A program made the translations under genes and the position numbers. The notes under the pieces are model-generated. The model had not been told where the DNA came from and ran no database searches. It saw only the letters and a program-made list of their open reading frames with translations. A DNA stretch of 64,000 nt, taken from assembly GCA_024509875.1 (NCBI GenBank), contig JAMPIV010013744.1:149694-213693 (forward strand), written 5' to 3'. Positions 1-12,000 of this stretch are shown piece after piece; the stretch's first letter is position 1; the number at the start of each line of letters is the position of its first letter. Origin of the DNA: Oreohelix idahoensis. Taxonomy: Eukaryota; Mollusca; Gastropoda; Stylommatophora; Oreohelicidae.

Positions 1-1018
1 GGAGGAAACTAATAAACATATTTCAGAATCTGTAGTCTGGGAGGACCTATCCGATGTGAACCCACCATGGTAAAATGTGCTGTATGGTCAGAGAGATCTG
101 ACCTGTCTATATGGTGTTGTTGTTGTGTAGTGTTGTGTCCAGACATGGTTAGAGAATGGAATTTTGACACATAGCCAATACTTTGATTGCAGAGCTGTGA
201 GTTTCAGTTGGCACCAAGGCGGTGTCAACTAAGTTGGTGATTTTACCAGAGTGGATCCGTGCAGTAACGTTGTGTCAGAGCAGACTATTATTGCCCCCAA
301 GCACGGAGAGGTGGGGCCACCAGACCACTATCATTGCCCCAAGCACGGAGAGGTGGGGCCACCAGATCTCAGCACCAGAGCTACATCTTCAAAGTTGAGT
401 GAGCCTCTGGTCTGCTGAGAATTCACCAACTCAATACAGTTACTAACAATCCCATAAAATTCCTGCAATTTACTGGACACTGTGTAGTCAATATAGACTG
501 GAGTGATGAGGCCACCCCAACAGCACAACCATTAAACGGTCTCCCAAATTAGATGACTACTATAAACATTAATAAAACTAAATAGTCTAGTAACATACAT
601 ATGTACACTCTTGTATTTATTATGTAATATTCCATGCATTTCTTTCATAAATTCTAAATCTTTTATAAGTTCTGGTCAAAATAAAACTTGATCCAGAACA
701 AAATAAATGTAAGATAATTTCTATCAAAATTTTACACCCTTGAGTTAGTTCAGTGTATTATAACATTTGTTAATATTATTAGACTTAGTAAATATCTGTG
801 TGTGTGTCTATAAACTATCACACCACATTACATATCATTACCCTAGACATTTAACGTAGCTTAGAACACAAAAAAAAGATAAGTGTGAGGTCGTAGTGGT
901 AGCGAGAAGGGCCTTCTGACAATTCACAGTTACATTTTATCTCAGGAGCCTTCACAGCTGACCTCATGCATCACACGTAGTACCATCACCACCATACAAT
1001 ACCATCAAACCCACTACA
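1..1018 (+). mobile_element. 3' part of a family-B LTR, cut by window edge
   Basis: This stretch matches the last ~1 kb of the element B LTRs (25168-26233 and 32380-33441) with moderate divergence. Shared landmarks include the run around gagagatctgacc, the short TATTATT tract followed by a TG repeat, and the terminal block ending CCACTACA at 1018. The LTR start lies outside the window, so I cannot tell a solo LTR from the 3' LTR of a full element. LINE coding sequence starts at the next base, so the LTR probably inserted into, or recombined with, that LINE. It is older than element B judged by divergence. Confidence 0.8.
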
Positions 1019-1897
1019 GATAGCTTGGCCATATCGCCTTTATAGACCTCACAAAAGCATTCGACCTGGTTAGTAGGGATGGACTCTTTAAAATCCTCCT
1101 GAAAATAGGCTGCCCTTCTAAAATGCTGGAAATGATAAAGTCATTCCATGACGACATGAAGGGAACAGTCCAATATGCTGGAAGCACGTCACAGCCCTTT
1201 GATATACGAAGTGGCGTTAAACAAGGCTGTGTTCTGGCTCCGACCCTCTTCGGAATCTTCTTTGCCTTACTCTTGAAACAAGCATTCAGAGATGCAACTG
1301 AAGGAATATGCCTTCACACTAGGTCAGATGGCCGTCTGTTTAATCTTTCAAGGCTGAAGGCAAAAACAAAAATCAGAAGAATCACTATAAGAGACTTGTT
1401 GTTCGCTGATGATGCTGCAGTCGTCACTCAAAGCCAACAGGAGCTTCAGAGCTTGATGAATCGCTTCACTAAAGCATGCAAGGACTTTGGCCTCACAATA
1501 AGTCTAAAGAAAACGAACTCAGCGCAGACTTCGCTGGCTTGGCCATGTTCGCCGCATGGAAGATGGTCGCATCCCAAAAGATATCTTCTACGGACAATTA
1601 GCAGATGGCAAGAGAACAGTTGGGCGACCACAGCTGAGGTTCAAAGATGTGTGCAAGAGAGATATGAGGGCACTGGACATGGATCCAGCAACATGGGAGG
1701 ATGCAGCTGCCGATCGCAATAAGTGGCGATGCTACTTACGGCACCACCTCAGATTGGGCGAAGAGAGGCTCACACAAGAAGCAGAGGTGAGGAGAAAACG
1801 TCGAAAGGAGCACCAGGAAAATAAGCAGCTGAGGGCTGCCACCTCAGGGGCGCATTCCCATAGTCAGTTATGACTGAAGGGGCTATTATTATTATTA

Positions 1898-1899
<2 letters not shown>
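1019..1899 (+). pseudogene. LINE reverse transcriptase fragment with internal deletion
   Basis: The reading frame begins inside the RT domain (FIDLTKAFDLVSRDGL), continues through GVKQGCVLAPTLF and the catalytic FADD box (RDLLFADDAAVV), and stays open to about 1722. Around 1530 the text jumps to the C-terminal part of the same kind of protein in another frame (WLGHVRRMEDGRIPKDIFYG, then a GRPQLRFKDVCKRDM block) and ends at 1873. The region between the RT palm and this tail is missing. The 3' end is a (TAT)n tail at 1885-1899, as in the minus-strand LINE at 18838-20999, so both probably belong to one family. The clade is not resolved. The copy is 5'-truncated and dead. Confidence 0.85.

Positions 1900-1980
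<81 letters not shown>
1900..1980. repeat. (TA)n microsatellite
   Basis: About 40 uninterrupted TA dinucleotides directly follow the LINE tail, then a short TG run. The array probably grew from the LINE tail. Confidence 0.95.
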
Positions 1981-1983
<3 letters not shown>

Positions 1984-2456
1984 TGTGTGTGTGTTTTTTA
2001 ATATACATGCGCTGTGTTTCCTTTCAACCATTAATTGGTATTCACATCTTTTATTGGATCATATTACATTCTTCTAAGTATTTTAAAGCTACAGACATGT
2101 GAAACAAGAGGCACAGGCCTACTTTACTTTGGCACCACAATTTTTCTATTCGCGGTGTATTTTGCTGGTGGGGACACGCCCATTGAAAGGAAAGGGAGTT
2201 GTAAACACGAAACTGGGTACACGGCACCAAACAGTGTGTTACACGCTAAGTTTTCTTCGTTCATACGCGGTTACAAGTTGTATCGAAGAAATATTTTCTT
2301 TATTATTTAAAACTGATTCCCTACGAAATTATTTTCAGCTCTGGACGGAATTATTTTTAAGCCCCAAAAATGTACATATACATAATTTACTTTCACTAAC
2401 AATGTGTGTCTAATCATGAGTTAAGTATAATATATTATACATCAAATTAAAGTACA
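1981..2456. other. AT-rich spacer, nothing recognised
   Basis: Short open frames occur (2035-2310, 2099-2413) but they overlap each other, have no recognisable motif and look like chance frames. I see no repeat or RNA gene here. Confidence 0.5.
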
Positions 2457-2968
2457 TTGGATGGACAATATGAATATATATATACTTTTCTAGCTAATTC
2501 TATATTATGTTTATGTTATAACAGAATCATAAAGTGTTATATATATTCTGCATTTCTGTATGGGGCAGAAACATGGACGATGTATAACCATTTGGAAGAA
2601 AGAATTGAGGCTCTTGAAATGTGGATATATAGAAGAATGGGGCGTATCTCATGGAAAGAGAAGAAAACAAATAAGGAGGTCCTAGAAAATCTAGGTATGA
2701 AAAGAAAACTAATGACGGAGATCAAAGTTCGGCAGCTAAAGTACTTTGGCCACATAAAAAGGCATAACACCTTGCAGAAGACCATAATAGAAAGGAGAGG
2801 TGAAGGCAAACGTGCAAGGGGAAGACAGCGCTATAAGTGGGAAGATAACATCAAGAGATGGACAGGGAAGAGCCTATTAGAGTGCACCACCAAGACAAGA
2901 GACAGGAGACGTTGGAGATCCTTTACAGCCAACCTTTGTTGTGGAGATGGCAGCTGATGATGATGATT
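2457..2968 (+). pseudogene. LINE ORF2 C-terminal fragment
   Basis: From about 2540 the translation is the post-RT tail of a LINE ORF2: AFLYGAETWTM, then IEALEMWIYRRMGRISW, then KYFGHIKRHNTLQKTI, then GKRARGRQRYKWEDNI, ending CCGDGS at 2957. A GAT-type microsatellite tail follows (2954-2968). The LINE at 60946-63843 has the same block order and the same kind of tail (GRRRRGRQRKSWADNI and GATGATGAT), so they are likely related families. RT, endonuclease and 5' UTR are absent. The frame upstream of 2540 is AT-rich filler and probably not part of the element. Confidence 0.85.
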
Positions 2969-3371
2969 ACAGATAATATGTACACAGAACAAAAGATAAC
3001 TTAAAATGTTGAACATAAATTGTCCACTTACCTAAGGCTTGTAACATAAATTATTATCACAATACAGTTTCACTGCTCTCTTTGTGAAGGTAATCCATTT
3101 AGAAACACAGAAAAAGTAAGAAAGTTGTGCTTGATCACACAGTTTGTTCACTGTTCACATATCAGTAACATATCCTGCGTGTTTTCGGCCATTATAGTGA
3201 AACGCAAAACACGACGAAAAATGAAGATAAATGTGAAAAATTCCCTTCAAACTCAAACAAAGGAAGTTGAAGCTTGTTGAAATTTGCGCAGTTTTGTGTT
3301 TACTTCCGTTCGAGATAAATTCCGGTCAGTATAAAATATCAGAATGGAAAGAAACAACGAAATAAATCAGA
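2969..3371. other. Unannotated spacer
   Basis: AT-rich sequence. No coding block, repeat or RNA gene was recognised. Confidence 0.5.
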
Positions 3372-3432
3372 GTCTTTTAAAAGATCTTGCGGAAACAACG
3401 GTCGGCCATTGCGTCTTTTAAAAGATCTTGCG
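3372..3432. repeat. 20-bp direct repeat, period 41
   Basis: The 20-mer GTCTTTTAAAAGATCTTGCG occurs at 3372-3391 and again at 3413-3432, just outside the 3' end of the SINE copy. It contains the palindrome CTTTTAAAAG. It may be a small local duplication. Confidence 0.85.
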
Positions 3433-3442
3433 TAGGGAATCA

Positions 3443-3687
3443 GTTAGTTGCTTATCCTTTACAGGACGTGGCAATCAACCCCAGCTTTTATTGGCTGTTT
3501 TTGATTTTTCTAGGCAATTTTTTTTCATTCAGTAGTTTGCCATTGCTTTCTGAACGGTACGGCGCTTATACCATTGTTAAAAATCCACACAAAGCGATCT
3601 GCTACCAAACCGTCTGCAGCAGGTTTCGAACCTGGTATATCCGGATTATGAAACTGCGTTCATATCCATTAGGCCACAGACGCCGAC
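3443..3687 (-). mobile_element. tRNA-derived SINE, copy 1
   Basis: Read on the minus strand this is the same ~245-bp unit as 21146-21387. It has a tRNA-like head with the pol III A box TGGCCTAATGG and the B box GGTTCGAAACC. A non-tRNA body follows that includes AAGCAATGGCAAACTACTGA, and it ends near GGATAAGCAACTAAC. Pol III would start at the head. I do not recognise the SINE family. The two copies differ by a few substitutions and by the length of an A run. Confidence 0.88.
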
Positions 3688-3844
3688 TTATTATTTAAAC
3701 GCTTCCTAAATAACGGATAACATTTCCTCAGAACAACTATGTACAGTCCACGGATAGGTGTAAACGTCTTATCCTGCTCTGAGAATGTTGACCTTTCTAG
3801 TCTGGGTTAAGTCTTTATCCTCATGTCGACTTATTCTTGTTCTA

Positions 3845-3925
3845 GTCCATGGGTTCTTAAACTTGGTCCACGGATCCCTTGGATGTCACAGATGGATTCT
3901 AGGGTGTCGGTGAACATAACCTAAA
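3845..3925 (+). repeat. Possible hAT-type non-autonomous repeat end
   Basis: The stretch GGGTTCTTAAACTTGGTCC, followed by a region rich in GGAT and GGGTGTCGG, resembles the ends of hAT-derived miniature elements in animals. I do not see a matching inverted end or an 8-bp target duplication, so this is a weak call. Confidence 0.3.
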
Positions 3926-4080
3926 ATTTATAAATTGTCATGATTCCGTAACGTACATTTTTTCCCCCAAGAAGGAGTCTATAGCCGTCATCTCACAATC
4001 AAGTGGGTTCATAGCCTTCATCGGACAATCAAAGGAGTCCAGCGCACAAAAAAGGTTCAGAAATCCTGTTTTAGTCGATG

Positions 4081-5050
4081 TTTTAAGCAATGTCCGCACT
4101 CAATTTTCCACCTTTCCGCTCTCTATTCGTTGCTCATTCGTAAATTGTCTACACGTTTTTCTTTAACGTTAAAATTAAAATGTTTCTATTTGTTATTATC
4201 AGTTCCTGTTCCCTTTTTATTCCTTTTTCATATTTATCCTCATCCGCACGCTTGTTCTTTTGCCTCTTCTACTTCCAATTTCCTTTATCCTATTTCAGTC
4301 TTACCCTCTGTCGTCTACTATCTCTAGTTGCTGTTTGTTTGTTTGTTTGTTTCTTTCTTTTTGTATTAATTCTATACCTTGTCCTCATTACTCTAATTAT
4401 TCACGCCTCCCTGTTAACCTTTATGATCCTCTTACCCTTTAAGATCGACGCTTATTGTTAACTTAACTCTTCACGCTTTATTTTCTCATTGTTTCTAACT
4501 CCCTAAATTCTACATAACTGTCCTCATTACTCCAGCTCTGCACGATGTCCTGTTAGCTATCCATCATTTCACCTTCTGGACCTCGTTTCTCAACACATTA
4601 ATTATAAACCTTTTTATCGTTGTTTCTCATTACATTAATTCAACATGTTTTCCGCCTACCCCTTTTTCTCGTTGTTTTTCATTCCCAGAGTTCAACATAC
4701 GTACCTTATTTTCATTATTCTTACCCTTGGTAAACCTAATTATACTGTTATCCCCTGTGTCTTACCTCTCATTGCATTAAATCTGCGTGTTCAGCTCATA
4801 CTCTAATTCTGTACATTTAATCCTTTTCATCTCTGTTTGCTATGTTTGATACTTAGCCTCTCTATTTGCTATGATTTCCTCCTCAACCTCTCTATTTATT
4901 ATTTCATCCTCCCGTCTCTATGTATTATTGTTTCTTCCCAGGACTCTCAATTTTCTGTTGCTTCCTCCCTCGGCCTCCCTATTCACTACTGTCTCCTCCT
5001 CTGCTTCTCTATTTACTATTGTTGTGATATAATTTCAAATTCTTTTCGTT
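4081..5050. repeat. Pyrimidine-rich degenerate minisatellite
   Basis: The plus strand is strongly C/T biased. From about 4830 it shows degenerate ~30-bp units around TCTCTATTTACTATTGTTTC, alternating with CCTCGGCCTC. The same units make up 21640-22130. The Leu/Ser/Phe-rich open frames here follow from the composition and are not genes. Confidence 0.7.
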
Positions 5051-6572
5051 CATAATTTTTGAATCTCTCGTATTTGAAAAATGTGTAACACAAATTGCAT
5101 CAGATGAGTGCGATGGGGAATTCCACCTCTCCTTCTCTTTATTTTCAAATACGGACAGCGCCGTTTTAAATTCAAGCGTGATACGATTTCTGCGGAATTT
5201 TAAAAATAAACTAGTACTAAAGCATTCTCAAACGTTCGTTTTTTTTTTACATTTGAAATAGGATAGTGCGTAATTTACGGGCAAAACTTTTTTTTTCAAA
5301 ATCTTCCTTAGCTCGTTTTCGGAGTATATAAACAAGTATTTTTTTGTCATTTTTACATACGTCCTGAACGAATGAGTGAACGACTCGACGTTTTGCGCAG
5401 AAGAGCAGCCTAGAAGAAACCGCTGCACCAAACTTATCGTCGGCAAGGGCCTTTCGTACCAGTATGGACAGGTCCGTATACTAAATAATAACAAGATAAA
5501 TAATAAATGTGAATAGGATAGATGATAAATCACTATTTTGATTATTCATTTTTTTATAAATATTTCTTTTTTTATTATTCAAAGTATGAAGACGTTTCTA
5601 CTTTGAATAATTATTGTTTCATAATAATCATGGACATACAATTTTCTACTCAATCTGAAGTACTGTGAAGGCTCGCAGTGTCAAACTGTTTATATTTAAT
5701 TTTCGCCGCAGTTGATTTTTGTTTATTCAACTGGCATAGACACTTTTTGTACAAAGACAAACTGTTAAAAACGTAACTGATTTCATAAATAAGAAATATA
5801 CTAATTACTATACTGACATGCTATGATACCAAGAAATATAACCCATCCTACACTATCATTAATTAATTGTATCAGAGGTATATTGCCATTACTTGCAGTC
5901 ATGTCCATAACAGCTAAACGCGCACACGATGTGCCGATGTATACAATCATCACACCACCAATACAATCACTAAAAATATCTACCTGTTATGCTATGGCTT
6001 ATGGATGTTTTTTGTATAAATATCTAACAGGCATTGGACTGACAGCTTCGGCATAAGCAAGAACCACTGTCGTCAACGGAGAGATAGAAAGGGTTTACCT
6101 ACCACTATGTCACAGGGTGTCCCAAAAATATAATTGGGGGGGGGGGGTGTTTCATATGACATCAAAGTCTTGCACCACATCACGCCAGCCGTACTTATTG
6201 GCCCAGTCAGCCATATGTATACAACAGTACTCAATGCAAACCGTCAGATGGTACTGAGGCACAACATAAACATTCATCAAAGCCATAGTGTCCTTGGCCC
6301 AGTCAACCTTCAGTGGTCAGACAGACTTGAGGTATACACACACCAGACACCATAGCGGAAAATATCATTGTCCAGTGTAGTTATCCAAAAGTGATAAGTT
6401 TATAGACTGTGTCGTACAAGCATAACATTATTTTATTTTATTCGTCAGCAAGCAGTATATTTGCCATTTCATCATTATCCGGTGTAGTTTAACTGTTTGT
6501 GGAACAGAAGACTTTTCTTCATATTTGTCACGAGTCCAGTCTCATATTAAGAGTAATTGAGTTATTAATTAA
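5051..6572. other. Unannotated DNA left of element A
   Basis: No coding family was recognised. At 6115-6132 the text CAGGGTGTCCCAAAAATA resembles a mariner/Tc1-type terminus, followed by a G run (about 6137-6148), but I find no second end. Other open frames are AT-rich chance frames. Confidence 0.45.
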
Positions 6573-6577
6573 GTCTG
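6573..6577. other. Left target-site duplication of element A
   Basis: GTCTG directly precedes the 5' LTR start TGTTGCG. The same five bases follow the inverted LTR piece at 16149-16153. Confidence 0.85.
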
Positions 6578-7661
6578 TGTTGCGTGATAAATTCTCGCAA
6601 CATCGTTTTATTTCAATATCTGTTTTATAACGCAAGGGCAACAACTGCTTGGAATTTATAGTCACTTTTCTCGGTAAGCATTTGTCTTCTCGCGTTGGTA
6701 TCGAATGCAGTTAAGTTTGAGCTGTGGTCATTTTGCGCTGGACTGCGCATGACTTGTCTTGCTTGTTGGTCGATCGGTTTCCGCCCACGACTAGTGGGAG
6801 TGAGCGATTTGGAATGGCGAAAGAGATGCCTCGTTGAAGAGGGGATCTCCGCTATTTTTTTTGTTCTGTCAGGAATGTGAGAGTCCTCTTATGGATATTT
6901 CGTTTATTCGAGATAATACCTCTAGTGTATTTGCACATGCCGGGAGGCATAATATTTCTGTGTATTTCATGAAAGCAAGGTAAATTGACTCTTTCATTAA
7001 CTCTATTGATTTTGGGTCGTGAGCGATTTCGATTCATAGCCTGTCTGCGAAAGTCGTCGTCACGAGATGTGTTTTCCCAGCTCACATGTCGCTGCATTGT
7101 ACTGCATCGGTTGATGCAGGTACCAAGGACCATTACTTGCTACTTTGTTAAATGAACTAGGTTTGGAAAACCTTTATTATCTAGAGGATATTTTTGAGGA
7201 CATTATTTATACTTCGGCAGACGTGTCTGTCTTGCTGAAGTCAAACTAAGGAGAGTGAACTGATCTCATACATCTGGTTATCTCCTGGCTGTTATAGAAA
7301 AGGATGGAGTTGTTCACCTGACTACATTTACAGCACTTTGAAATATAACATGCATCTGACTCATCATTGTAATGCTGTCTACCGTTTATTGCTGTATTGA
7401 ATGTTGCTGTGATAATGACTGTTTGATGTGCCTACACATTTGCGTAACCATTTTGTCACTGTGGCGTCCACAATAAATAATGAAGAAAAACGTCAACGGC
7501 TGTTTCAAGACTCATTGACTTTATACGTCGTGAGTTTACTGACGTCCTATGTGGATTGCCCTGTTATTGTTGCATGAACATTGTTTTGACTGAACACATC
7601 TACACACTACACAAAACCAGACATGCGGATGCCATCCATCATCATATGGCATCACGCATCA
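6578..7661 (+). repeat. Element A 5' LTR
   Basis: The LTR runs from TGTTGCGTGATAAATTCT to CACGCATCA. Its first 25 bases form a 7-bp inverted repeat, TGTTGCG against CGCAACA. A likely polyadenylation signal, CACAATAAATAATG, lies near 7470. The downstream bases TT then TGGTGGCCATAAGC are the likely primer-binding site, beginning with TGG as expected for pairing with a tRNA CCA end. I cannot assign the tRNA. Confidence 0.92.
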
Positions 7662-9097
7662 TTTGGTGGCCATAAGCTGGTTTGATTCTGGTACCAGCAA
7701 ACACGGGGTCCCTTACCCACTTCATTTTCAACAAGAATTCATCAGCATCCTTCAAGAAATTAACATTCTTCAATACAGTCAACATCTTCAAAATTTTCAA
7801 AGTACTCGGCGTTGCCCGGTAAAAGTCAAATTTCAATTTTTTTGACGGAAACAAGAATTTGACAGTACCCGGCGTTGTTACATGTTGCCGGATAACTCGG
7901 ACTGCTGTTATCTTTTACGCAAGTCAAGCAAGTTGCTGCTGTCAAGGTTCCAGTGCTGTCGTTTTTTGAGAAGGTCAAGTGCCGGTTGAAACGGGTTGTT
8001 TTCTGAAGAAGGCCAAGTACCGATTTCCATCAACTTACTTGTGGATTAGAAGGTCAAGTGCCGAAACAACTCAACACACAGTATGTCAGAAGCTCTTGTA
8101 CCATCGTGTTAGCAGTGGAAGCAGTTCAGATGTGCCATCATCGTTGGAGCTTCGCTCTTTAGGACGTTGATTGACATCCGTTTTTTTTCTGCTGTTCTAC
8201 GATTGGAAGCCTATAAGTTAAGTGGCCTGTTTGTATGTAAACTGTGCCCTTATACTTCTGCTGAGTCTTCTGTGTATCATCTCATTCTATATGTTTTATG
8301 TTTATATGTTATTTGTATATTTATATGTTTATATTTCAGCGGGTTCTCGGTTGGGTGGTGTCTCCGTTAGATTATGCCACGTCATAGAGGTCGTCTATTG
8401 TGAGCGTTTTCTGTAAGGTTTGCAAATTTCCAATACTGGAATTTGCTAAGCGACTTCTGTTGCTATTTATGTTAGCTGTGATGACATGTTTTAATATTGT
8501 TTTCGTTATTATTTCGCATTCTTTAGTTTTGTTTTGATTTGTTTGTGTTTGTTAGCCTACTCTTGTCTATAATTTAGTTTCATACAACATTTTTGTTTAT
8601 ACACTGTGGTGTCATGTATTTTGTTTAATTCTATCGCAGATATCGTCACATTTTTTGTGATATTTCATTAATTTCTGCTTTATTTTTAGTTGATTTCTGC
8701 GAAAGTTTTTGTATTGTTGCTGATCTTTGTTATTGTTTACATTGTTATTGTTTACATTGTTTGTATTGTTTACATTTTCAATGTTTACATTCTGCATGTG
8801 TTTACATAGTCATTGTTTACAGTTATAGTAATTAGTTAATGGGCTATGCTAATGCACTGTTACTACTATACTGATGATAAATGAATGATGAATAGTGTCG
8901 TGCACTATTGAATGAGAAGTGCACTTATGATCAAGAATTGAGTGCTGATATTTCATATACAAGTTCTTTGATTGGAGACTTGTTTCCCACAGAGACTGGG
9001 ATAATATAAGGTGATGTGAATATACAAGTGCTTAATTAAGACTTGTTACACTTAGGTTTGAAATAAATTAGTTAATTATTTCAGGTTTTGGACTCAT
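7662..9097 (+). promoter_or_regulatory. Element A leader with putative PBS and repeated 15-mer
   Basis: This 1.4-kb leader lies between the 5' LTR and the Gag start. The PBS would be at about 7664-7681. A 15-base motif, GAAGGTCAAGTGCCG, occurs at 7970 and 8049, with a two-mismatch version at 8008 (spacings 38 and 41). A TGTTTACATTG-type repeat fills 8720-8820. No convincing coding frame is present. Leaders of this kind usually carry packaging and translation signals; that role is inferred. Confidence 0.6.
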
Positions 9098-12000
9098 ATG
9101 TTAGACAACATGTCTACATTTGAGCACTTTATTGAGCAGGGTAAATTGCTTGGGAAGACTGGTGATAAGTTAGAAGAATTTGCAACTGCTCGATATGATA
9201 AAGCAATGGAAGCTGAACAAAAGAAACTGCAGATGCAGGTGGATGAAAAAAGATTCCAAATGGAAATGGAAAAACAAAAAAGGGAATCAGAAGCTGAGGA
9301 GAGAAAACTCCAGCTACAGCTAGAAGCTGAAAGACTTCAAAAAGAGGCTGAGAATAAAAGACTTGAAAAAGAGGCTGAGAATAAAAGACTTGAAAAAGAG
9401 GCTGAGAATAAAAGACTTGAAAAAGAGGCTGAGAATAAAAGACTTGAAAAAGAGGCTGAAAATAAAAGACTTGAAAAAGAAGCTGAAAATGAAAGACTTC
9501 AAAAAGAGGCTCAGGCTGAGGAAAGAAGATTACAGAGAGAGTCTGATGAGAGGAAAGAGAAAGCAAAAATGGAACATGAAGAAAAGGTCTTAGCTTTAGA
9601 GTTGGAAAAATTGAAATTGACAAGCATGAGTAATGGTAATGATTCAAACAAGGGTTCATCTTCTGGTAAGGCTAATAATGATACTTTTAAGATTAAGTTA
9701 CCAACATTTAGTCCTTCCAGCGATGACATAATGTTCTATCTGGACAGATTTGAACAAGCATGTACAGCTCATAACATAGACAAAGCAAAATATGTTTATC
9801 AGTTATCAGGGATACTGACAGGTAAAGCTCTAAGTATATTAAATATGGTGGATGAACCTGACAAGAACAATTATGAGGTTGTCAGGGCCGCTTTGTTAAA
9901 GAAATATCAGCTTAACGAAGACGGCTATCGTCTACAATTTAAAAACATGTTACCTGAAAATGGAGTTGAATTCTCCGAGTTTATTGCAAGAATACGCATT
10001 ACTTTCTCACGATGGGTTGAACTATCTAAGACGGAAAAAACTTATGAAGGACTTATGGACTTAATACTTAGAGACAAAGTCATGTCGTCTGTCAATGAGT
10101 CTTTCCTTGCTTTCCTTCATGAACGTAAACCTAAAACAATAAAAGAAATGGAAGATTTCTGTTGCCAATACGTAACTGCGCACCCACACATAACCATGGG
10201 TAACTCTAAGGTGAAAGAAGGTTTACCAGTTGCTTCGGCAGCTCCGTATGGTCAAAACTTTGCTCGTAGATCCCAACAAAATTTTGATAGAAAGAGTAGC
10301 GGTAATTTCTGTCAAAATCATGGAAATCAATTTCATGGTGATTCTTCTTCGAAGAATTGGAGACAACCTGATAGTACTCGTTACTATCACCCTAATAATT
10401 ATAAGCATTTCAAAAGAGGATATGGTAATAGAGGTTATTCCTGCCGAAGACCTCAAAACCAAACAAATAGATGTTCGCATCAATGTGAACATGATAGTAA
10501 TCGTGGAAACTGGAATTCGAACCAGTATAACAATTACAATAGAGACAATAATAACTGCAGAGATAATAATAACTCTGATAACTTCAGAGGTAATAATAGT
10601 CGGGGTAGATCTCAACACAAAAAAAAGAGATATCAGCAGGCTAATGCTGTACAACAGGAAACTGAGGCAGCCTGTAATCATGTTGTTGATAGTAAAAACT
10701 TTGACGCTGTCACTAGTTCTGCTTTTGACTTTGAGAGAGCAAACAAATGCCCCCAATGCAGTACTTTATTCGAACCGGGTACCATAACTACTTTGAGTTG
10801 TGGTCACCCACTTCCCGCTCTTCCTGCTGCTGTTGCGCATGACGGGAGGGGTTCTTTAATTCTACATAAGGGTCTTGTTAATGATACTCCGGTCTCACTA
10901 CTTTTCGATTCCGGATGCACCACTATTGGTGCTAGACAATCGCTTGTAGATCCATCTTGTGCTACAGGAAGGGTTATTAAATGTGTCACATTTGGCGGCA
11001 CTCTAGAAAAAAAATATCCTACTGCTGTAATTCGCATTGCCACTCCTTTCTTTACTGGAGATGTGCATGCTTGTCTCTTACCTAATCCTATTGCGGACCT
11101 TATTATTGGTCGTATTCACGGAGTTAGGGAGTGTACCCCACAGCAAATTGCTGCTTGGGAAGATAATAACATGCAAGCTACAAATGCAGTAGTTACAAGA
11201 GCACAAGCTCTACAAACACCCGAAACTTCACTGAATAGTGATAATGAAGTTGATAGCCAAGATAGTCACTTAGTGATCACTCGTGACTCTTTCATAAAAT
11301 TGCAAGAAGAAGATTCTTCTTTAAAAAAATTCTTCGTTCTTGCGAAGAAAGGTGATCCGAATCAGGATACAAATAGAAAATCTTGGATTGCAATGAGAAA
11401 CGGCGTACTTGTACGTATGGTACAAGATTCGGCTACGTCGGCACATTCGCAAATTCTTGTTCCCAAGAGCATGAGAGTCCAAATATTGCAACATGCTCAT
11501 GACTCGCAATGTGCTGGACATATGGGTTTTTCCCGTACGAAGTCGAGAGTCCTTGCGGCTTTCTTTTGGCCTTTTGTCAATAAGGACATTCGTATTTACT
11601 GCCGATCATGCAAGGTATGTCAGGAGGTCAAATCTAGAGGACCACGACATGCTGCGCCTATCCAGGCTGCTGACATTCCTATTCGGCCGTTTCAGAAAAT
11701 GGCCATAGATATTATTGGCCCTTTTAAGGTCAAGTCGGCCAGAGGACATCAGTTTATCCTTACATGTGTCGATATGTGCACACGTTGGCCAGAGGCTATT
11801 CCTCTTAAGAGCATATCTACTACAGATATCGCAGATGCTCTTTGGTTGATATTTTCTCGCTTGGGGTTCCCCAGAGAAATATTGTCAGACCATGGCACTC
11901 AACTCATATCTGACACTATGTCACAGGTAATGTCTACCTTACATATTGAACGATCTCTCAGTAGTATCTACCATCCTATGTCTAATGGGTTAGTTGAGCG

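Noticed and set aside
4130..5055. Small Leu/Phe/Ser-rich proteins that look like membrane segments
   Set aside because: Composition of a pyrimidine-rich minisatellite; no start context or conservation cue.
9335..9505. CRISPR-like array
   Set aside because: Units are contiguous with no spacers and are in frame within gag; the 12-bp and 128-bp LTR arrays also lack spacers.
9129..9659. Antisense frame over element A gag
   Set aside because: It mirrors the 27-bp repeats and follows from the sense coding bias; no motif of its own.
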